Part shown: one piece after another, positions 45,441-56,450 of the stretch
How the letters are laid out: every line of letters starts with the position of its first letter
Numbering within the stretch: position 1 is the first letter of the stretch
NCBI GenBank assembly: GCA_007922195.1
Contig: ML682024.1
Span: 8,711,207 to 8,775,206, forward strand
DNA length: 64,000 bases
Reading direction: 5' to 3'
DNA from: Podocnemis expansa
Taxonomy: Eukaryota > Chordata > Testudines > Podocnemididae
Program-made: the position numbers and the translations under genes
The notes under the pieces: generated by a model
The model's input: only the letters and a program-made list of their open reading frames with translations
Told to the model about the DNA's origin: nothing
The model's database searches: none

Positions 45441-47590
45441 CCTACAAGAGGGTGGCCATAATAAGTCAAGGACTTTTCTGGCCTTTTACTGCCTCAACAT
45501 TGGTATAGGCACTGACCAGCCCACCCGATGCATATTTACCAATGGCTGAAAGCCATTCCTCCTTGCTAGCCAAGAAGGGTGGGCAGCAGGATGAAAAAGT
45601 CAGATAAGAGAAAAATAAACCCCCACACTCCCCCCGTGTACACTGGGGAAGTTTGGGGCCAGCAATTTAGAGCAGAAGCAGAGTGGTGAACAATTATACA
45701 GTAAAAAGGATGCAAAATACAAATGACTAATAAAACACCTGGCAAATTAACAACACAAAACTATTCTAGACCATAAACAACTATATCATGAAAAGATTAT
45801 ACAGGATACAGAGAAAATAATAACTACACAAACTGTGCAAAACTCAGGTGAAGAAGCTACAATCACAGACTATATATAAATGGTACCAAGCAGAATAATT
45901 AAGAGAAGGTAGGAGGCCTATATCGATTTATAATACATGTCCCAGGACCGCGGTAGAACCCAAAGCGAGGAGGCAGACCAGCTGCAGCATCTCAGGACTT
46001 AATCGTTTGCCCAGCAATCCGTGTACACCCCAAAAAAAGAAAAAGCTCTCGTGGGTGTGTGCTCCCTGTCTCAGTTGGGGGATCAGTCCGACCGGGTCGC
46101 AACGTGCCCTTTAGCATTCGAGGGTGGGAGAACACCAAGCTAGCTGAGACAGGGGGTTTTAATAGAATTTTGCACAGCCAGAGTAAAAATAGCCAATTGA
46201 GAGTGGGATTCTGGTCAGGACCAATGATGGAACTGGGACCCCAGACAATGACCCCTCCTTTATGGTGACAGGGGTGCCAAGAAACTGTTGGGGGGGTATA
46301 GAAACTCACCCCCTTTGTTGACAGAAACTAGGGAGGAAAAAGCTCACACAGGAAATTGAGGGCCATCATGGGAGACTGATACTTAACATTCGTCCCCTTT
46401 GTGCTGGATGGCCCGGAGATGGAGGCCCATCAGGGAGATCGATACTTAACATTTGTCCTTGAGAGCAGCATAATCCAGGGGACTACGTGTGGGGCGGGGT
46501 CGCCATCATGGCTGCCACCTCCGCTGACAAACTTAAATACACTTTTAAATATTTGTTTTACATTTCTTTTGTTTTTAATGAGTTTTGTTTGCAGTACAGT
46601 AGGAACCAAGTCTTCCATAACAGAAGCTAAACCTGTTGAAATTGCTTGGTTAACTTTAACATTTTTACTAAATGTAGTATATATCATTATACATTTCATC
46701 ACAGAATTCTTATAATGATATTTGAATAATTCACAGGTGTATATAAGTACCCAAAACTGTAACTGGTGTTTGTTAATACCTTTACATTGCTACTGTTGTT
46801 CTTTGGGGAGGGGGGGGGAGCAATTAATAAAAGCGTTTGCAATTGCATTATTTATTGAGAGAAAAATATATATGTACCTGTATTTATCAATAAGGCCTTT
46901 TTGAAGTTTGCAATAGTAAATTGGGGATTAAAAAGGTTATGACCAATTTTAATATTAGAATGCTGTGGTACCACTTAAAGTAAATATAAAATTAACTTCT
47001 GTTGCAAAGCAGAAAAAAGTAGTCATGTCACACACAACATAAAGCATAGGGCCACATATAGGACAAATTTTACTATTACAAATGAGCAGTGCCAATTAGC
47101 AGTTAGGATCCCACATAGTTTGTACTACTTTGGCTTGGCAATTATATCTTCAAGAGATGGCATACCTCCAGCTGTTATATTCCTGAAGAGTTAAAAAATA
47201 ACTTTATTTTTTTATCTGGTTTTTCTTTGTCTGTGTTCTGTTCTGTTCTCAGGCACGTCATCTTTTTTCAAAATGGTGGTTTCTGTAATAAACTTGACTG
47301 GTATGTAAAAATGTATAACAAAGAAGGTTTGAGCTCTGAATGGAGAGTGGGGCTGACCCAAAGAAATCAGGAACCTGCCCCTGGATTTTATCCTGGCTCA
47401 GAAAAAAGAGTGGTGGTGGTTAGATGCGTTTGTGAAACCTGAAGTTTTTCACTTTGAAATTCCTTTATAGCCATTTCTCCGCGATAGAGTTGCAGCTCTC
47501 CTGTCTTCTAATGTGCTCTATGAATGGTTCCATTTTTTAAATCTGATTTGCCAATCTAGTAAAGTTGTTTTTCACTACTTTTTCCTTCTG
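45441..47590. other. Unassigned; possibly ERV-derived
   Basis: An imperfect direct repeat near 46361-46400 and 46420-46465 (GATACTTAACATTCGTCCC and GATACTTAACATTTGTCCT) is visible. By position it could be the 3' part of the minus-strand ERV whose pol remnant lies at 47600-50130, but no env motif or LTR boundary could be shown. Confidence 0.3.
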
Positions 47591-48139
47591 TGAACTTACT
47601 TTTCTCATTCCTACAAGCACCAGTCTAGGTTTTGATACAAGTTTTATTGGGACCTGTTCTTTTATCTTATGGTAATGGTTGCAATGTGTTGCCTCCTGTT
47701 TTGTTTGTTTAATTTTACTATCCAGATCTTCTCACTCCTGACCAAGTCAATTTTTTTAACCTTTTCACTGCTTCTTCTAACTTCCGATGTCCCTGCCTCA
47801 CCACCAAGGAGCTGTGGATCCCATGAAAAGCTGTATCTTGTAATTGCTGCTGTATTAATAATGATCTTTTCTTACCTGGCTTTGCCAAGAAGAAATAATT
47901 TTCTCTTTTTGTTGGAGTGCCCTGCAATTTAGCACTGTAAAATCCATTGCTGTAGCAGTTGAGCTTTCTTTTGTAAAGCTTGTAAAGACTCTTCTACTGC
48001 CTGATGTCTTTTTGTGCTTCTAGTTCTCTTTTTGCCTGTGCCTGGGTAGTTACAGCCCCAGAAAGAGTTTACTAAATTTTGCCAGTTTAAAGCAGCTTCC
48101 TTAACAAGTTTAGCAGCCTGATCATTTCCCCATTACAGC

Positions 48140-48595
48140 CAGGGGCATCGCTGGTGCCGGGCACATGCCCCAAATCCTGGCGCCAGTGCCCCTGGTCTGC
48201 CGGGGCCTGCCTCTGCTGATCTCTGGCCTAATCGGGCCAGAGATCTGGGGCCCAGCCACCCACGGCCACGGCAGCCCCATCCCTGGCTGGGGATCCAGGG
48301 CTGAGCTGCCTGTGGCTGCAGCAGCCCTGTCCCTGGCAGGAAATTTGGGGACTAGCTGCCCACAGCCGCGGTGGCCTCTCCTGGCCCCGTCCCTGGCTGG
48401 GGATCTGGGGCCCAGCCGCCCACAGCTGTGGCAGCTCTGTCCCCAGCCAAGGATCCGGGGCTCAGCCACTGGCAGCTGCTCCCGGCCCCATCCCCAGTTG
48501 GGGGCGTGGCCTGAGGTCAGGGGGCATGGCCTCATGGCAGGGGGCGTGGCCTGGGCCAGTGCCCCAGGTGCTTCCATGGGGCAGCAACGCCCCTG
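48140..48595. mobile_element. GC-rich hAT element in ERV pol
   Basis: Starts CAGGGGCATCGCTGG and ends GCAGCAACGCCCCTG. The 8-bp flanks are ATTACAGC (48132-48139) and ATTACAAT (48596-48603), six of eight matching. Interior GC-rich repeats resemble 40200-40827. It splits the RNase H C-terminus of the ERV. Confidence 0.75.
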
Positions 48596-48779
48596 ATTAC
48601 AATGATCCATTTTTCTTTTGGTGGGCTTTTATTTTAACTGTTCTCATTTTGGTGTACTCTTTTGCCAAGTTTTCCAATTTTTGCCAGACATCTCTGTTTT
48701 ATTTCAGACCCTTCTGTGCCTTTAAAATCTTGAGGAGCCCACCATGGCAAGGACATGGTGATACTTCTGTAAACATAAT

Positions 48780-49292
48780 GGGTTTGTCTACACTTAGAAT
48801 TTAATTTGAATAACTGAGGATTAATTTGAATTAAATTAATTCATGGCTACCCTGGCTTTCATTAATTTGAACTAATGAATTCCTTAGTTCGTATTTATGA
48901 ATGCCTACTTTAAAGTTCTAAAACCTTGCTTAATTTTGAAGTAAGGGTTACTTATAATTTATTAGTTCAAATTAACTCAGTGTAGCCATGTTAATTCAAA
49001 CTAACCATTAGTTCAAACTAACACTTTTTGACCTTTCTCCCAAGGTGCCTTCCTCTTTCTATATATTGGTGGGAGGCATGGACCTTCTTGGGGGCCATCT
49101 TGCCACACCTCCCATGGTACCCCTCTCCTAATTTGAACTAGAAGGTCCTGTCCATGGACATGCTAGTTCGAACTGGTTTTCCTAGTGGGGCCATGTTAGT
49201 TCAAACTAATTTGATTCAAACTAAATATTGTTAGTTCAAATTAATTAGTTAGATTAGTTCAAATTAATTTAATTTTAAGTGTAGACATAGCC
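48780..49292. mobile_element. MITE with TTAGTTCAAA-type interior in ERV pol
   Basis: Inverted ends GGGTTTGTCTACACTT and AAGTGTAGACATAGCC, with AAT on both flanks (48777-48779 and 49293-49295). The interior is made of AATTTGAATTAA and TTAGTTCAAACTAA words in both orientations. It separates the two halves of the ERV RNase H. Confidence 0.75.
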
Positions 49293-50179
49293 AATCTGAG
49301 TCTGTTTCAGTAATGAATTCTGTTTGCCTTTCCTGTTCTCCAAAAACTTTATTACCATGGTGCCCTCTGCAAGTTGGGTTCCTCCTTTTTCCAGTTGGTA
49401 CTGAAATATTGCTCCATCTGCATATATTTATTCATACTCACACCTGCAAGCCCAATAGCTCACTTTCTTTGCTCATAAAATGAACTACCATCTATAAACC
49501 AGATTTGTTTTTCCCACTGCCTGCTCAGTTAGGATGGCTTTAAATATCACATGGTTTTGTACATTCTCCTGTGGCTTGCAGCTGTATTCCGACCCCGTTA
49601 AGAGTTAACCCCCACACTGCTGGTTCAGAGTCAGTGAGCATAACTAGCTGTACATTTTCTGTCAGGAGTGCAAAACCCAAAGAATGGTGTTACCCACTCT
49701 CATGTATCCTTCTGACAAATTTTCATGACTTATTAACTTTCCCAAAGCATAATGACTTTCCCAGCTCCAATTATTGCCTGAGATTTTTGCAATGTCCAGT
49801 ACACAGCTAGAGCTGTTCATTCCAAAATTCCTAGTTTAATTTCTGGAGATGATAATGCACTGTAATACATAATGGTTTCTCACCTGCTTCAGTATTCTGT
49901 GTAATCATAGCAATAATCCAGAAATTTCTGATACTAGGATATAGTAAGTATGGGAACTCCTTCGTTTTGATCTACTAAGGAAGGGGCTTCCATAAAGCCT
50001 TTCTTTAGACTTTCCCATTCAGGGATTTCCCTAACGCCCCTCTACACCCTGCTACATCTCTCCTGAATTCCCTACTCCCCCCAGTTGTCAGCTATTTAGT
50101 CCATAGTGTTATACCAATTTAGTCATTAGTTGAAAATGACTGGACTGGACTGAACAGAACTCACTGGGAAGAAAGGAAA

Positions 50180-50252
50180 GCAAAAAAGGAGTCTTGTGGG
50201 ACTTCAACAACTTAACAAATTTAAGGAGGTTCAGATGCCATATCAGATTGCT
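50180..50252 (-). repeat. PLE end fragment at gap edge
   Basis: AAAAAAGGAGTCTTGTGGGA followed by TTAACAAATTTAAGG is a decayed reverse PLE 3' end, running up to the N gap. Confidence 0.4.
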
Positions 50253-50652
50253 NNNNNNNNNNNNNNNNNNNNNNNNNNNNNNNNNNNNNNNNNNNNNNNN
50301 NNNNNNNNNNNNNNNNNNNNNNNNNNNNNNNNNNNNNNNNNNNNNNNNNNNNNNNNNNNNNNNNNNNNNNNNNNNNNNNNNNNNNNNNNNNNNNNNNNNN
50401 NNNNNNNNNNNNNNNNNNNNNNNNNNNNNNNNNNNNNNNNNNNNNNNNNNNNNNNNNNNNNNNNNNNNNNNNNNNNNNNNNNNNNNNNNNNNNNNNNNNN
50501 NNNNNNNNNNNNNNNNNNNNNNNNNNNNNNNNNNNNNNNNNNNNNNNNNNNNNNNNNNNNNNNNNNNNNNNNNNNNNNNNNNNNNNNNNNNNNNNNNNNN
50601 NNNNNNNNNNNNNNNNNNNNNNNNNNNNNNNNNNNNNNNNNNNNNNNNNNNN
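50253..50652. other. Assembly gap
   Basis: A run of Ns. Open frames spanning it are artefacts. Confidence 0.99.
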
Positions 50653-50879
50653 AGCAATCAGCTTTCTCATTTAACACATATTGGGCTGGTCAAATACTGC
50701 TTGTCATTCTTAGTTGGCATCTGTACAGAATTTTTTTGTTACTTTTAAGTGACCATTATACCTGAAATCACAGATAATAGGTCTAAGTGCGAGGCTAGTG
50801 CTTAGACCTGGAGTGTGGGAAAGTAACCACATTTTGCAGAGACTAGAGACTTCCGAGGGGAGGGGATGATCCCTAAAAG

Positions 50880-51720
50880 ATGTTCCCTCACTCTTTCTAG
50901 CCTTGGGAGGCAGACCTCTCCTTGCCTACAGACAGCCACTCAACCTTAAACAGATACTCACCAGCAACTACAGCTCTAACAACAGAAACATTAAAGCAGG
51001 CACACATCCCTGCAACAAACCACGTGCCAAGTCTGCCCACATATCTGTGCAATAGATACCATCCTAGGTCCTAATCAAGCCACCTACTCCATCAAAGGCT
51101 CATTTACCTGCTCATCTACTGATGTGATCTATGCTATCATGTGGCAGAAATGCCACAACACCTTATACATCAAACAAACAGGACGATCCCTGCACAAAAG
51201 CATAAACGAACACAAAACTGACATCAGAAATCCCCCCCAAAAAAACAGTTGCTGAGCATTTCCATCTTTCTAATCACTCTATAAATGATTTGTTAATGAC
51301 TGTACTCAGACATCAATGGGACATCAAGACTTCAAAGAGAAACAGCTGAACTGGAATTAATATGCAAAGTAACTTGTGTGAAAGCAGGATTAAATCGAGA
51401 CTATGGGTTCTTTTCCCATTACAAAATGTAATTTGACTTCAGCCTTCCCAAGGTTTGAACCTAAACAAATGCTCTGATTGGCTGTTACTGTTTGGGTTGA
51501 TCCTATGTTTTGCACTCCCTTGCATTTAGTTTCATTCCATTCTGCAAGTTCCCCCATCTTCAAAACGTCTAAAGTGGGATTTTCTCCCACAAAAGCTCAT
51601 AAGAAAAATAAATCTGTTAGTCTTTAAGTGCGACATGACTCCTTTTTTTTTGTTTTTGTTTTTGTTTTGTTTTGTGGACTAGATGAACATGGCTGCCCCT
51701 TTGGAAATTGGCTAGAAACT
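50880..51720 (+). mobile_element. Penelope-like element copy
   Basis: From a decayed C-terminal reverse-transcriptase flank (CAACCTTAAACAGATACTCACC) through a GIY-YIG endonuclease remnant (51022-51255) and ELELICKV...AGLNRDYGFFSHY text (51345-51420) to a 3' end (51571-51715) with AATAAATCTGTTAGTC and a terminal CCCCTTTGGAAATTG. The hammerhead position (AAAGTGGGATTTTCTCCCAC) keeps stem II, but its CTGATGA and GAAA boxes are lost. Confidence 0.8.
51022..51255 (+). pseudogene. PLE GIY-YIG endonuclease domain remnant
   Basis: The frame reads a zinc-like TCQVCPHIC, then FTCSSTDVIYAIMWQKC and TLYIKQTGRSLHKSINEHK, ending in TGA at 51253-51255. VIYAI stands at the GIY position and LYIK at YIG (final glycine replaced by lysine); the TGR arginine and the NEH residues are in place. 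In intact elements this nuclease nicks target DNA for insertion. Upstream in the same frame there are stops at 50947 and 50977, so this is a relic. Confidence 0.8.
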
Positions 51721-51928
51721 TCCAGCCTTCATTAGCATAAGTTCCCCCACTGTGACCTAAAATCATGGAAGTCAAGTCACACAAAGTGTGGAGAGGGAGA
51801 CTATGACCACAACAAAGATGACTGAATGAAGTAGTGCAGCAGAATTGTGACCAACAGCTGGAGGAATGAGCAAGCTACTGCTACTGCCTTTGTCTCCCTT
51901 TTCTCTGGGAGGGAACTCTTGTGAAAGT

Positions 51929-52865
51929 TGTGGTGATGTCAGGGTCCAGAGAACTGTTTAAATTATCTTTTATATTAATACATCATATTTGCAATAATCG
52001 ATACGTAATATGCCATGTTTGGAAACAACAGAGGCTGTAATCTGCAAGGAATTATTATATGGTTTATATGTAGGTATCATATCAGTCTTAGAAATTATAT
52101 ATGATTTAGGTGGATTCCAAGGCAATCCCAGACTGGATGTCTGCACAACCATTGTCCTCTTAACGGCCCATCGAGCCAGCTACAGTGGGGTCAAGGAAGA
52201 AACCTGTTTGTCATCCAGACTGACCATGTAACTCAACTCCATTTTGATTTGGCAAGGACTCTGAGAGCATGGGGAAAGTGAAAGGGGATAAGTCAGTGGC
52301 CCTATCTCCATTTTTCTCTTCAGTCTGTCTGCAACCAACAGCTACCTCTGGAACTATTCTTCTGGGACTGAACAAAGGACTTAGACCCACCCAGGTGCTG
52401 AGTGTATACCGGAGGAATTGGACTAACCTGCTAACTACAAACTCTTCAAGGACTTCCTTCCTATGGACTCTAAATCATTTGCATGTATGTGATTTACTTT
52501 GACTCTTTCATAGCTCTCATATTTTGTTTGTTTTCTTTGTATATTAAACCAGAGTGGTCTTTTTGGTAAGATCCAAGCCTGTATTGTTCTGGGTGATGTG
52601 CCTGACCCTTTGGAGCCTCGAGAACCTACTTCTTTAAGAGATCCAGTGACTAGTTGGTGGACCTTAGGAGCTGATGCCTAATAAAGGGGGCTGTTTCTAT
52701 ATGCTTGGTGATGACCAGTGTGGGGAATCAGAAGCATGTTTTGTTACTGACTGGGAGACTGGTTTTAGTACCACCCATCAGTGGTTTGGGGGTTTGGCTG
52801 CTGATTTTGCAGCTTGCCCTGATTTTGGCACATTCAGAAGGTTATCCCAGGAGGCCTGGGTCACA
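51929..52865 (+). mobile_element. ERV solo LTR, family A, copy 4
   Basis: 937 bp, TGTGGTGATGTC to GGGTCACA, flanked by AAAGT at 51924-51928 and 52866-52870. Confidence 0.85.
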
Positions 52866-52959
52866 AAAGTACCTCTGAACCGTGGGCCTCCCTTCAGTAC
52901 CGAGAAGGAGGAGAAAAAGGTGAGTGAGAGATGGAGAAGGGAGAGGAGCACATACATTG

Positions 52960-53025
52960 GTTTGTTGAACAAACAAGGAGCCTAGTAGCACTTTTAAAGA
53001 CTAAGAAATTGATCATCTCATTGTG
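52960..53025 (-). repeat. PLE end fragment
   Basis: AACAAGGAGCCTAGTAGCAC then TTTTAAAGACTAAGAAATTG is a reverse PLE 3' end. Confidence 0.5.
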
Positions 53026-53772
53026 TTTTAGTGACTTTGCTCAAAAATGATAGACTGGTGACTTGAGTATGCCAAGATTTTAAAAATGCTTTATTTGCCA
53101 AAGTCATTATCTCATGTCATCACTACCTTGAGACGACATTATCTTGGATACTTTCTGTACTAAAAAATTGTTATTCTTTGATTTAATTTTTACATAAAAG
53201 CATTAGAATGGCCATACCAAATCTGACCAATGGCCATCTAGCTCAGTGACCTGTTTTCCGACAGTGGCCAATGCCAGGTGCTTCAGAGGGAATGAACTAA
53301 ACAAGCAGTCATGAAGCTATCCATCTCTTGACATCTAGTCCCACCTTCTGGCAGACGTGGACTAGAAACATTTCAGAGCATGATGTTGCATCCATCCCTG
53401 CCCATACCAGTTAATATCATTGATGAACCTACTGATCTTAAAGTATCTGATTCTTTTCTTTTTTTTTTTTTTTTTGAACCCTGTTATAGTCTTGGCTTTC
53501 ACAACATCCGCAGGCAAAGAGTTTAACAGGTTGACTGTGTGTTATGGGAAGAAATACTTGCTTTGGTTTGTTTTTAAACCTATTGCCTATTAATTTCATT
53601 GGAGGGCACCTAATTCTTGTGTTATGTGAAATATGAATAAGGAAATGCTATTCAATTTTCTCCACACCACTCAAGATTTTATAGATCTTTATATCCACCC
53701 TTAGCTATTTTTTCCCAAACTGAAAAGTCTGTTTGATTAAACTCTTCTCACATTGAAGCTGTGCAATACCCC

Positions 53773-54835
53773 TGTGATGCTATCTGTGTCTAGGGGACTG
53801 TTTATGATTGTCTTTCATATTAATATTTCATATTTGCAATAATACATATGTGATATGCCATGACTTGTACCAATAGAAAGGTTGTAATCTGCTCAGAATG
53901 TTTGTGGTTTATATGGAGGTGTCAAATATGTATCAGAAATCTGGAACATGAATAGACCAAGCATATTCCTAGTAATTGGATTCAAAAGCATTCCCAGAGT
54001 TGGTGGCTGTAAAACCTTTGTCCTCTTAGTGGCCCATGAAAGAAGCTCCCAGCTACAGTGGACCTAGGAAGAAACCTGTTGGAGTCACTCAAACTGACCA
54101 TGCAAATCACCCTCATTTTGATTTGGCAAAGACTCTGACAGCATGGGGAAAGCCAGAGGTGATAAAAGGCAGTGTCCTCATCTCCATCTTGTCTTCAGTC
54201 TGTCTGAAACCAAAACCTTCCTCTGAACTATTCTTCTGGGACTGAACAAAGGAGGACTGAGACCCACCCAGGTGCTGAATGAATACCAGAGGAATTGGAC
54301 TAAACTGCAAATTCTTCAGGGACCTGCTTATTATGTACTCTCAATCAGGAACTGGATTAACCTGGAAACTTCAACTTCTTCAAGCACTTGCTTTCTGTGG
54401 ACCCTAAATCACTTGTATATATGTGAATCACTTTGACTCTTTAACAGCTCTTGTATTTTGTTTTTTTTCTTATATTAAAACTTTAGTTGTAGTTTATTAA
54501 AGGATTGGCTCACAGCATGTTATTTTGGGTAAGATCCAAGCCTCTATTGTTCTGGCTAATGTGGCAGGGCCTTTGGGGGGTCAAGAGAACCTATTACTTT
54601 AAGAGACCCAGTCACTAGGTGGGAACCAGAGGAGCTAATGTGCAACAAAGGGAGCTGTTTCTATTTTGTTATGCTTGGTGACGACCAGAGTGGGGAATCA
54701 GAAGCATGTTTTGTTCTTGAATGGAGGACTGGTTTAAGTGCCATCTGTCAGTGGTTTGGGGATTTGGCCCCTGGTTTTGCAGTTTGCCCTGACTTTGGCA
54801 CATTCAGGAGGTTATCCCAGAAGACCTGGGTCATA
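53773..54835 (+). mobile_element. ERV solo LTR, family A, copy 5
   Basis: 1063 bp, TGTGATGCTATC to GGGTCATA (final CA altered to TA), flanked by ACCCC at 53768-53772 and 54836-54840. Inserted in CR1. Confidence 0.88.
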
Positions 54836-55016
54836 ACCCCTAATTATTTTGATGGCCTTTCTCTGTACCTTTTTCTAATTCAAATGTATATATTTTTTTG
54901 AGATCAGGCAACCAGATCTGCATGCTGTGTTCAAGATGTGGGAGTATCCTGGAGTTATACAGTGGCATTAAGATATTTGCCTGCTTATTAAATCCATTTC
55001 CTTTCCTAATTGTTCC

Positions 55017-55154
55017 TGTAATGACAGGTATCCAAGCATGTACCTGGGAGCAGCCATGTTAGATCTTCTCAAGGGCATCTCTCCCAATTCACACAACACT
55101 AACCCATGCTAGGGAGTGTCTCTAAATTCATAACCTTCTACAAGCATATCTACA
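55017..55154 (-). mobile_element. Solo LTR of the Gypsy-2 family, internally deleted
   Basis: Starts TGTAATG then skips about 65 bp relative to 10522-10724, resuming at ACAGGTATCCAAGC and ending TATCTACA. Flanked by GTTCC at 55012-55016 and 55155-55159. Its presence shows the family was active at more than one site here. Confidence 0.85.
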
Positions 55155-55270
55155 GTTCCTTCCTAACAAGCCAGTAGCTTTTGTGCACACACACTGAGCA
55201 GAATTTGTCAGAAAACTATCCACAATAGACTCCAACATCTGGTTGGACTTGCTCATATTCTAAGGGTTTA

Positions 55271-55570
55271 ACTGATCGCCATATTTTGAGTGAGAATTCA
55301 TGAAGGATGTTTTCCCCAAAGTGGCCTGGCAAGGGCTGTGGGTGTTTCTCGCTTTCCTCTGTAGCATGGGGCATGGGATGGCTCACTTGCTGGTGGATTC
55401 TCTGTACGTTAGTCTTTAAATCATGACTTGAGGACCGTAACAACTCAGTCAGAGAGGTTATAGTTTTATTATAGGAGTGTGTGGGTGAGGTTTTGTGCCC
55501 TGCATTGTGCCAGAGGCCAGATAATTATATTGGTCCTTTCTGACCTTAGAGTATTTTACTACAGTAAATC
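55271..55570 (+). mobile_element. CR1-type 3' end
   Basis: CACTTGCTGGTGGATTCTCTG, then GGAGTGTGTGGGTGAGG, CCTGCATTGTGCCAGAGGCC and GGTCCTTTCTGACC match a common turtle/crocodilian CR1 3' untranslated end, plus strand. Confidence 0.6.
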
Positions 55571-55699
55571 CAGCCCCGTATGTAGTAAAAATTTACTAGC
55601 CCATCCCTGACTCGGATGCTTAAATGGGGGCATCCCCGGACTCCTAAAGTTGCAGGATGCAGGAAAAGAGTCGGGGTAGGCATTCCTAAGCCCTAAACT

Positions 55700-56450
55700 C
55701 TGTGTCTAAGGGTTCATTTAATCCTGAGGAAAAAAAGCTACATGTTTCCAGTTTCTTTTCCTTATCCATTTTCCTGCTTTCAGTGCTGAGTTGACATACT
55801 TGTAGCTGTGCCAGCAATTTGCCACTTTCATTATTAACAATGTATTCTCCTGCACTATTTGTACCACAAGTTTCCATGCATGTTCTTTATTTGTTCCTTT
55901 ATTGTTGTCTATTCCACGACCTCTCCAGCCTTGGCCTTGAGCACGGCGAGAGTATCCTGGCTCCTCAGATTTCCATTGCTCTACCTTTGTGTGCAGCTCA
56001 GGCATGGCAGTCCGTATGTCCCTGGAGGACTTCATTTTATTAGGTTCCATAGTTACATAGTGTCTTAGCCTTCATATAATTCCTTTTTCCCTTGTCTCTC
56101 TGGCTATTCAGTCCATTACTCTTTTTGCAAAGGCTTAGTTCTGGTGTCCTTAGATCTCCTTCATTATCCTTTCTTCATCTCCTCCTGAATTGCTATCAGG
56201 GCTAGGTGAGTCACCTATCTCCCCAGTTCTGAAAAGAAGGGATTTAGGTTTTGGTCCACGTGTCACTGTAGCCTGGCTTTTAGCAAAAGGCACTGGTTAC
56301 CATGCAGCCTGCTTTACAGGTTTCAGCCTCCTGGTGCAGAACTGTTTTCCAATTATTTTTGCAGATGTCCTGTTTGCATGGTTCTTTGGCCTGAATTTCT
56401 GCTTGTTCCATTACGTATAGCCTATATTTTTCAATTAAGTTCACTCATAT
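55700..56450 (-). pseudogene. Possible retroviral gag-like remnant
   Basis: The minus-strand frame 55718-56050 has a Gly/Arg-rich stretch (RRAQGQGWRGRGIDNN) such as occurs in nucleic-acid-binding parts of some retroviral Gag proteins, followed by polar text. Upstream frames to 56450 are broken. It is in the same orientation as the ERV pol at 47600-50130. The link is speculative. Confidence 0.25.

Larger units (their letters stand above)
47600..50130 (-). pseudogene. ERV pol remnant (RT connection, RNase H, integrase N-terminus)
   Basis: Reading the minus strand from 50130: a connection-domain text LKKGFMEAPSLVDQNEG near 49960-50010, QKSQAIIGAGKVI near 49760-49800, and the RNase H start WFIDGSSFYE near 49470-49500. 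After the MITE comes an RNase H end with GNDQAAKLVKEAALNW at about 48090-48135. An integrase N-terminal-like stretch follows (GHRKLEEAVKRLKKLTW near 47760-47800). The text resembles vertebrate retroviral pol (gamma/epsilon-like), not Gypsy. Many stops and shifts; no function possible. Confidence 0.6.
53196..55270 (-). mobile_element. CR1 LINE with two nested solo LTRs
   Basis: Colinear minus-strand CR1 pieces at 53196-53772, 54836-55016 and 55155-about 55270. Diagnostic text is CAGTGGCCAATGCCAGGTGC, then TTTTTTGAACCCTGTTATAG, TTAATTTCATTGG and TTTTTTTGAGATCAGGCAAC. The interruptions are a family-A solo LTR and a short Gypsy-2-family LTR, each with a 5-bp TSD. Confidence 0.85.

Noticed and set aside
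48122..48610. Frames of 143 and 162 codons
   Set aside because: Same situation: interior of the second GC-rich hAT, bounded by its TSD.
50109..50765. Long open frames of 144-189 codons on both strands
   Set aside because: They consist almost entirely of Ns from the assembly gap.
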